27,830 nt of DNA from Ettlia oleoabundans (taxonomy: Eukaryota > Chlorophyta > Chlorophyceae > Chlamydomonadales). Under the pieces are notes generated by a model. The model was given only the letters and a program-made list of their open reading frames with translations. It was not told the DNA's origin and did not search any database. The translations under genes and the position numbers were made by a program. The DNA lies in the NCBI GenBank assembly GCA_019693395.1, contig JAAMXP010000918.1:1-27830 (forward strand), in the 5' to 3' direction. Positions 22,256-27,830 of this stretch are shown piece after piece; positions within the stretch are counted from its first letter, which is position 1; each line of letters begins with the position of its first letter.

Positions 22256-22746
22256 CTACATCATGCAGTAACGCGGAATGGCGCCGAAAAGTAGATGGCC
22301 AGCGTGACCCGCTGCAGCCACCGCCGCCGTCCTTGCCATTGCTCTGCAGTTTCAATCCGCACCTGCGTCGCCCAACCCGTTGTTGGGGAAGCCGTTGTAC
22401 CCTCTCAAGACAAGTGTTGATCACCAACCTACCCATGGCCAGGAAGAAATGCACTGGTCTGAAGTAGTCGGAAACTAGCAACAAAGAGCAGTGGCCAGCG
22501 CCGCCTTCGGCATGAAACAGCATATCTGCATCCTCACCTGAACGCTGGCATCTTCGACGAGTGGTGCTGCCCGTACTTTAGGGTCAGTGAGCAAGGCCAT
22601 TCCAAGCAAATGAACAGAAGTAATGCCTGTGTATTCAGACTTTGCTATCTCGCCAGCGCCCATACTGGCCTGTTGGACGATTCCTCTCAACAGAACTGCC
22701 AATTCTGGCAGTGCCAGTAGCGCCTGGTGGGGCAAGCCTCGGGGAT
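22256..22746 (-). CDS. Unidentified spliced reading frame, 3' part only
   Basis: I do not recognise this protein. Three exon-like blocks fit together with GT-AG borders and compatible phases: 22746-22538, 22458-22433 and 22343-22256 (ending TAG). They would encode about 107 residues. The first block is helical and Leu-rich (ALLALPELAVLLRGIVQQAS), the second only eight residues, and the last Ala-rich (MARTAAVAAAGHAGHLLFGA). The acceptor at 22747 implies an upstream exon, but none with a start codon was found. A Leu/Ala-rich frame near 22820-22880 (AALAEELADVAALMQL) could be a relic of it. Composition resembles the body of the MYND gene at 15441-19792, so it could be a fragment of a relative; that is a guess. 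It could equally be a chance assembly. Confidence 0.33.
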
Positions 22747-23215
22747 CTGTGTAACAATAGAACGAAACGTCATTGTGCAGAGTCCTGTCGGTGGGGACGA
22801 GCTTAATTTGAGCTCAATTGCATGAGGGCTGCCACGTCAGCCAGTTCTTCAGCCAGAGCTGCGGGTTGGTACGCATGACTGCCAGTTCAAATCACATTAG
22901 AACCATCCACACATTTGCTTTTATTTTCAGAGGCAGATGAGGCTCGCTCGTCAGAGGGACCCGGCTTTTGAGCAACATAGTTTGCTTGATGCCCCCCGTA
23001 TACCCTGTATACCTGTACTTTCAGCACCTGCGTGAGTATCTCTCTTTTTCCTGCAATCTACAGGCACATCGCACCCTATCGCGGACTCTACCGGCAGTAC
23101 AAACGCGGTTCATGCGAAATGACTCCACATGCGGCCCCCGGCAGGCTGCTAGTGTCCTCTTCCACTTCACCACCAGGCAGGCATTCTAAACCCACGAGTC
23201 GCCAACACACAAACC
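22747..23215. other. Intergenic upstream of germin-like gene 1
   Basis: This stretch separates the orphan - strand frame from the + strand cupin gene. No canonical TATA box was found within 100 bp of the cupin ATG. A Leu/Ala-rich - strand frame at about 22820-22880 may be coding debris. Otherwise nothing is supported. Confidence 0.4.
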
Positions 23216-25742
23216 ATGCGCTCCGCCACTATCACCCTGGCCCTGCTGGCCTTCTTGGGCGCCGCGCAGCTCGCTGCCGCCATCTACAACGGTAAGTTCC
23301 CAAGAATGGTATCAGGTTTCTGGTTTGCAGTGTCGGCTGTGATCTCATGCTCCCATGCTCACGCCGACATGGCACCTACACAAACTTGCAGCTGGGCTGG
23401 CATAAATCCTCCCCTCAACCCCGCACACTTCAAAACCCTCTAATGCCGCCGGTAGCGCATCGAGCGGCGCTGCCAACCCAAATAATGTCTGACCGCCGTC
23501 CACCGCCGCCACGCTGCAGCCTCCGCCCTGCACACTCTCTGTCTGCCTACCCTCTCTCATCACGCCGTCTGCCCTGCCCTTTGCCCCTACCTGCGCTGCA
23601 GGGCCCGGCTCCTTCATCAACACCGTTTTTTCCGTGGAGCCAACTGAGCTGCCCGGTGCCGAGCTGCGCCTGGTTACCGGCAACAACATGTTCGGCCTCA
23701 ACCTTGCCGGCATGTCTGCTCTGTACGTGAGTGTATAACCCCCACTAGCACACCATATCAACAAGGATCGAAACATTCGTGGCAAATGTTTCTCGGGCGG
23801 AGAAATTACGATAAAGCCTGCTGCATTGCATGCGGGGACGGCTTCTAAACCCCATCCCACCAGTGCGGCAATCTGGCAAGGCCATCGCCGGGTAGCAGTT
23901 GCCATGGCCGCCCGCTCTTCAGCCCAAGGCCAGCATTTGACTTGTCCTCCCTCCTGACTAGGAGTTGGTTAAACGTATCAATCAACTCGTCTTGCCGCCC
24001 TCCCCGCCTGAGTGCCTGCCTATCTGCCTCCCTGCCTCCCTGCCTCCCTGCAGATCCGCCTGCAACCCTGCACAGTCCTGCAGCCCCATGTCCACCCTCA
24101 CCCAGAGTTCCTCTACACCATCGGCGGTAAGTTCAAGGGTACAGGGATGGCAGGCTGGCTGTTGTATTGGGGGTGCCTGCTGTTCTCATGCAGCATTGCT
24201 TCCGCAACATTCCTCAACGGCAAATGCTTCGACCGCTAAGGATGGAAGTTTTCCCTTTCCTTGATGCACGCCCAACCATTCATCACCATCCCTGCCTGCC
24301 CTACCCCATAACTGCAGGCAATGTCACCCACTCCACCCCCTACAACAACGGCACTCTCACTGATGTTGTCCCCAACACTGCGGCGGCCTCCTATGGGGGC
24401 TTTGCTGTCTTCCCTGCTGGTGAGCTCGACAGCAGGGGTATCAAGCTAAGAGGACGCCTCCCGCCTCCCAGCCCTTTCTGCCCGCCCCTACTTTGCCTGC
24501 CTGTGCCCTGCCTGCCTTTTGTTTATTTGCTCCCAAGCGCCTGCCCTCCGAAACTTCCGCCAACATGCCACCATATGCATTGGTTCCCAGTCAGCATTGC
24601 GAATACTGTGAATGCTGCTTTGGCAGGCTTGCTGCCAACAGAGACTGCCACGTAGCCCCTTCCTCGCCTCATTTGACCCTGGTATAGGCCAGCTGCACGT
24701 GACCCAGAACGCGGGCTGCCAACCTGCTGACCTTGTGGCTGTCTTCCCCACGGCCTACCCCAGCCTCTACTTCTTCCCCTACACTGAGGTGAGAGCAGCT
24801 GCAAACCACACACCCACACACACAGATATATGGGATGCGGAAGGAAAAGCAGCCTCTGTGTCCCTTGGCAGCAAACTTTGTCACGCATACTATGCATGCT
24901 GGCAAACCTGCCGCCCGTATCTAATATCTACTGCAACTGCCTGCGGTTGATTGCCCTCTCTTGCCGCCCACCACCACCATACACCTGAGCAATTCCTGAG
25001 CACTCCTGCCCGCGATTGCACTCCTAGTCTTGCGCAAAGTCGGTCTGTGTTTGTTTCAGCCGCTTGGCTTGCACGCAGCGGTTTTGTGGGTGCGCTTTCC
25101 CATCCCCCCTCGCCCGCTCCTAAATCTAGAGCCTGTTATCCCCTCGACAATCGCATCTGGTCATCTCCCTACACCGCAACAACCCTGGCAAACTGGTGCA
25201 GGGCTTCCTGCCAACAAACACCATCAAGTCCTTCTTCGGCGGCAAGCTGAATGCCGACGCTCTGTTGAAGCCTGTGGGCACCGCACCCCTGGGTAAGCAC
25301 CTGCTGCATGGTTTATGGGTGCTGTTTAATCGCACCACCGGCTTTACAGCAATAACCGACACCCCAGCTAGCCAGCGCACCGGCTGCTGCCGACCCCATT
25401 TGTAATCCCATGCCTGTTTGTGGCTGTGGCCAGCTGAATGCTGCCCTGTAGAGGCTTCGCTGCTGTTTCCTCAGTGATGGATGTTGCGCTGCTTTGTCAG
25501 GACGCTGCGGCATTTTTGCCTGTTGCCCAGATTGGCAGCCCCTGCCTGCTATCTTTAACTAGTGGCTTGTCTGTGATGCTGCCAGTCAGAAATATGTTTG
25601 CACCTTTTAGTTATTTAACTCTCATCAATCCTACCACCCGTTCATCCTCCCGCCCCTCTGACTCGCTGCAGAGGGCTGCAAATGCGAGGCAGCAGGCAAC
25701 ACCGACGACGATGAGGTAGACTGCCAGAGGAGGAGGAGGTGA
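23216..25742 (+). CDS. Secreted germin-like cupin protein
   Basis: Germin-like proteins are secreted metal-binding cupins (oxalate oxidase or superoxide dismutase-like in plants); the activity here is unknown. Seven exons: 23216-23291, 23602-23726, 24054-24126, 24318-24419, 24688-24788, 25202-25292, 25672-25742, phases matching, 212 residues. Residues 1-22 are a signal peptide (MRSATITLALLAFLGAAQLA, then AA). Germin box 1 is PHVHPHPEFLYTIGG, giving ligands H79, H81 and E85. Box 2 is FPAGQLHVTQNAG, giving H129 in the pattern PxGxxHxxxN. All four metal ligands are present. The C-terminus has a short Cys-rich acidic stretch (GCKCEAAGNTDDDEVDC) and four Arg. The last codons AGGAGGTGA overlap a possible donor, so a further exon cannot be excluded. 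An AATAAA lies at about 25836 and a TGTAA at about 26175. It is closely related to the partial gene at 27258. Confidence 0.92.
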
Positions 25743-27162
25743 AAAGGAAGGCAGTCTTGATGGGCTGAAGAGCACAACAACCCTTGCGCAGGGGTATGCC
25801 GACAAAGTTAAACCACCAGCTTGCCTGTCGGGCTCAATAAACATAGCTGATGGTGACGGAACCAAACTTTGTCCCCACCCGCCTCAGCCTTTTCAGTTTG
25901 GTCTTGTGCCAACACCGCAGGGGTGCTTCATTGTTGTTGCCCCCAATGCCCCGAGCCCCCACCCCCGCCCCCACCCCGTGCACCCCGGCCCAATATACAG
26001 CCAACTGTGATTGGTATACCTCGCCCTGCCAAACCATCACATTTCCTTTTTGTCTTTATTCAGATTTGTACATTTATTACAAGCTAGCCACACTCTTGAC
26101 GATTTTTTAGAGATTCCTTGAAGTATGTGAAGCACGCCACATGGCAGTTTACACAGCAAAATATGCCCATCAATGTAAATACAGCACATCTGTTTGCTGC
26201 AGTCAGTTTAACAGCACCGCATTTTGGTTTTTGGGTGCAGGCTTGCAATCCGCAACTGCCACAACGCAGCAAATCTTTCAAAAAAACATTCAAGCGCCGA
26301 CGTCTCGACCGTCAGGCTGGGCGGCACCGCCTGCGTTCCTAGTGCAGCTGTCACAAAGGCAGAGGCAGCAATCTGCCTGCATGTAGAGTCCGGTGCATCG
26401 CATTCAAGAGCGACTAGGTGTGCTAGTAAGCTTGCGAGACTGCTTTGCATGTCAGTTATTGAAAAGAAAGCTAAAGAATGGTGAAAACTGTCAGTGAGTG
26501 CCGGGCAGGCAGGTTTAATGAGCCAGCAGAGCCTGAACGTGAGTTGAAAGTGAAGTGCAGGGGAGCATCAACATTGTGCCACAGCTACATTTGCAGCTAC
26601 AACCGCTACAGGCTTCTGCTCACACTCGCGTGGCGCCTCGACTATGTATCAATCAGCTGCCTTGGATGAGTTGCTCGCGGCACGGCCACAACGAGAAGCT
26701 CCAAATGTTGAGCGGCCAGTCAGCGCAGGCTGGCTAGGTGCCTATAGCTTGGGTAGGTGCTGCCACCAATTCGCCACAGCAGTGCTGGGTCTGCCAAGCT
26801 TGCATTTTGCGTGTGGCTCGCTTGGGGCCCATGGAACCCGACACATGGGGATTGAATGAGGTAACAACTCGGTGTGGAGTGATAGGGGCCTTGCCACATT
26901 TCCAGAGCTTGAGTTTGCGCCGTCGCTGCCACCAGCCACTAGCAGCTGGAACCTGAGCACTACGACTTGCCAGGCAAATTGAAGATGGGTGACGCTGAAA
27001 GGGCAATTTCAAACCAATGCCAGAACGTGCATTGCCGTTGGGATGTGAATCTGCCGTTGAAGCAGAGGTAAAGCGTTGGCTGCAAATTCTCCTTCTCCCC
27101 AGCTGCTGCTCTTGCTGAGGTGTCAGCCTTCAGGGAGCCGGCTGCCGCGTGGTGTTTGCGTC
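25743..27162. other. Intergenic between the two germin-like genes
   Basis: About 1.4 kb holding the 3' UTR of the first cupin (AATAAA about 25836, TGTAA about 26175) and the upstream region of the second. A - strand frame at 26450-26208 is helical and Leu/Ala-rich but has no convincing splice sites or domain. Nothing else could be supported. Confidence 0.5.
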
Positions 27163-27170
27163 TATATAAG
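27163..27170 (+). promoter_or_regulatory. TATA box of germin-like gene 2
   Basis: TATATAAG lies 95 bp upstream of the ATG at 27258, with no intervening ATG. This is a normal distance for a TATA box plus a short 5' UTR. The first germin-like gene has no equivalent at this distance. Confidence 0.65.
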
Positions 27171-27257
27171 CAGGCTGCGCCATCCATTCTTCCAGATCCT
27201 CTTTGGCTCCATCAGCAGACCAGCCTGTTCTACCGGTCGAGCAGCCAGTACACCACC

Positions 27258-27827
27258 ATGCGCTCAGCCACCCTCAGCTTGGCCCTGCTGGCCTGCCTGG
27301 CCACCGTGCAACTCGCTGCCGCTCAGGCTCCTTACTCTGGTGAGTTTGTGCCGCCAAACCGGGCGGAAATCCATGCCAGACCTCGGGTGTGTGGTGATGG
27401 CTGACATGCTCGCATGGCAGCTGCCGCAAACTGGCAGCCGGGTCGCACACGCCCTGCCCACAAACTTGCACCCTGGCACACTTCAGAAGCCTCCACGCCG
27501 CCAGGATCGCATTGGCGCCGCAGCAATTGGGTCGGCGCAACCCAACTGCTGTCTGGCCACTGTCCAGCCGCCTACCGCCTGCCGGAGGTTGTGGTTCCGC
27601 TGCCACGTTGTCGCCTGCCACCTTGCACACGCTGTCAGCGTCCTCCCTCCCCCCGTTTTCAGCGGGCCTCCCACCCTGCTCCTCCCCCTACCTGAGCTGC
27701 AGGCCCCGGTTCCTTCATCAACACTGTCTATGCCACAGAACCAATCGTGCTGCCCGGTGCTGAGCTGCGTCTGGTGACAGGCGACACAATCTTCGGCCTC
27801 AACCTTGCTGGCATGTCTGCTCTGTAC
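27258..27827 (+). CDS. Second secreted germin-like cupin, 3' truncated by window end
   Basis: This is a paralogue of the cupin at 23216-25742, with the same exon layout. Exon 1 is 27258-27339, encoding a signal peptide (MRSATLSLALLACLATVQLA, then AA, QAPYS). Exon 2 is 27703-27827, exactly 125 bp as in the first gene, ending at the same Tyr codon before a GTG donor at the window edge. Exon 2 matches its counterpart at 33 of 41 residues by my count, including GSFINT, LPGAELRLVTG and FGLNLAGMSALY. The metal-binding exons lie beyond the window, so catalytic capacity cannot be judged. Role and location as for the first copy: secreted, metal cupin, substrate unknown. Confidence 0.9.
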
Positions 27828-27830
27828 GTG

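Noticed and set aside
27076..27777. 233-codon + frame over the second cupin
   Set aside because: It runs through the intron in a different frame from the cupin exons and is not supported by the paralogue.

Overview
The window looks like nuclear DNA of a chlorophycean (Chlamydomonas/Scenedesmus-type) green alga. The genes are densely intron-bearing with GT-AG introns mostly of 150-400 bp, the DNA is GC-rich with CAG-, GCC- and GGC-rich low complexity, and candidate TGTAA polyadenylation motifs are present. One gene encodes a chloroplast ribosomal protein with a transit peptide, and another encodes a MYND-finger protein of a kind that I recall as expanded in these algae. No bacterial operon, transposase, CRISPR array, tRNA or rRNA was recognised. 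The exon models were built by hand by matching splice phases to conserved protein motifs. Every junction in the P4H, CAP-H, bL27c and germin-like models keeps frame. Layout, left to right: (1) 34-2187 (+), the 3' part of a cytochrome P450 with CYP7/CYP39-like I-helix and K-helix motifs and two large low-complexity insertions. (2) 2188-3887, a convergent 3'-UTR/intergenic stretch. (3) 3888-8931 (-), a complete 15-exon prolyl 4-hydroxylase (type II membrane 2-oxoglutarate dioxygenase with a C-terminal ShKT domain), including 20- and 29-bp microexons. (4) 9652-14825 (-), a complete 13-exon condensin I kleisin subunit CAP-H. (5) 15441-19792 (-), a MYND zinc-finger gene whose finger is intact but whose body carries two in-frame stops and several unexplained frame changes, probably a decaying copy. 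(6) 20334-21841 (-), nuclear-encoded plastid ribosomal protein bL27. (7) 22256-22746 (-), an orphan set of splice-compatible exons of unknown identity. (8) 23216-25742 (+), a complete secreted germin-like cupin. (9) From 27258 (+), a second germin-like cupin cut off by the window end. The genes do not form a pathway. P4H acts in the ER/Golgi on hydroxyproline-rich cell-wall and secreted glycoproteins, and the germin-like cupins are also predicted to be secreted. CAP-H (chromosome condensation), bL27c (plastid translation) and the P450 (a monooxygenase, probably ER-bound) are ordinary housekeeping or metabolic neighbours. The most unusual signals are the disrupted MYND gene with an in-frame 66-bp internal duplication, the microexons and a duplicated splice-donor region in P4H, the insertion-laden P450, the tandem germin-like pair and an inverted-repeat cluster at 20126-20187.
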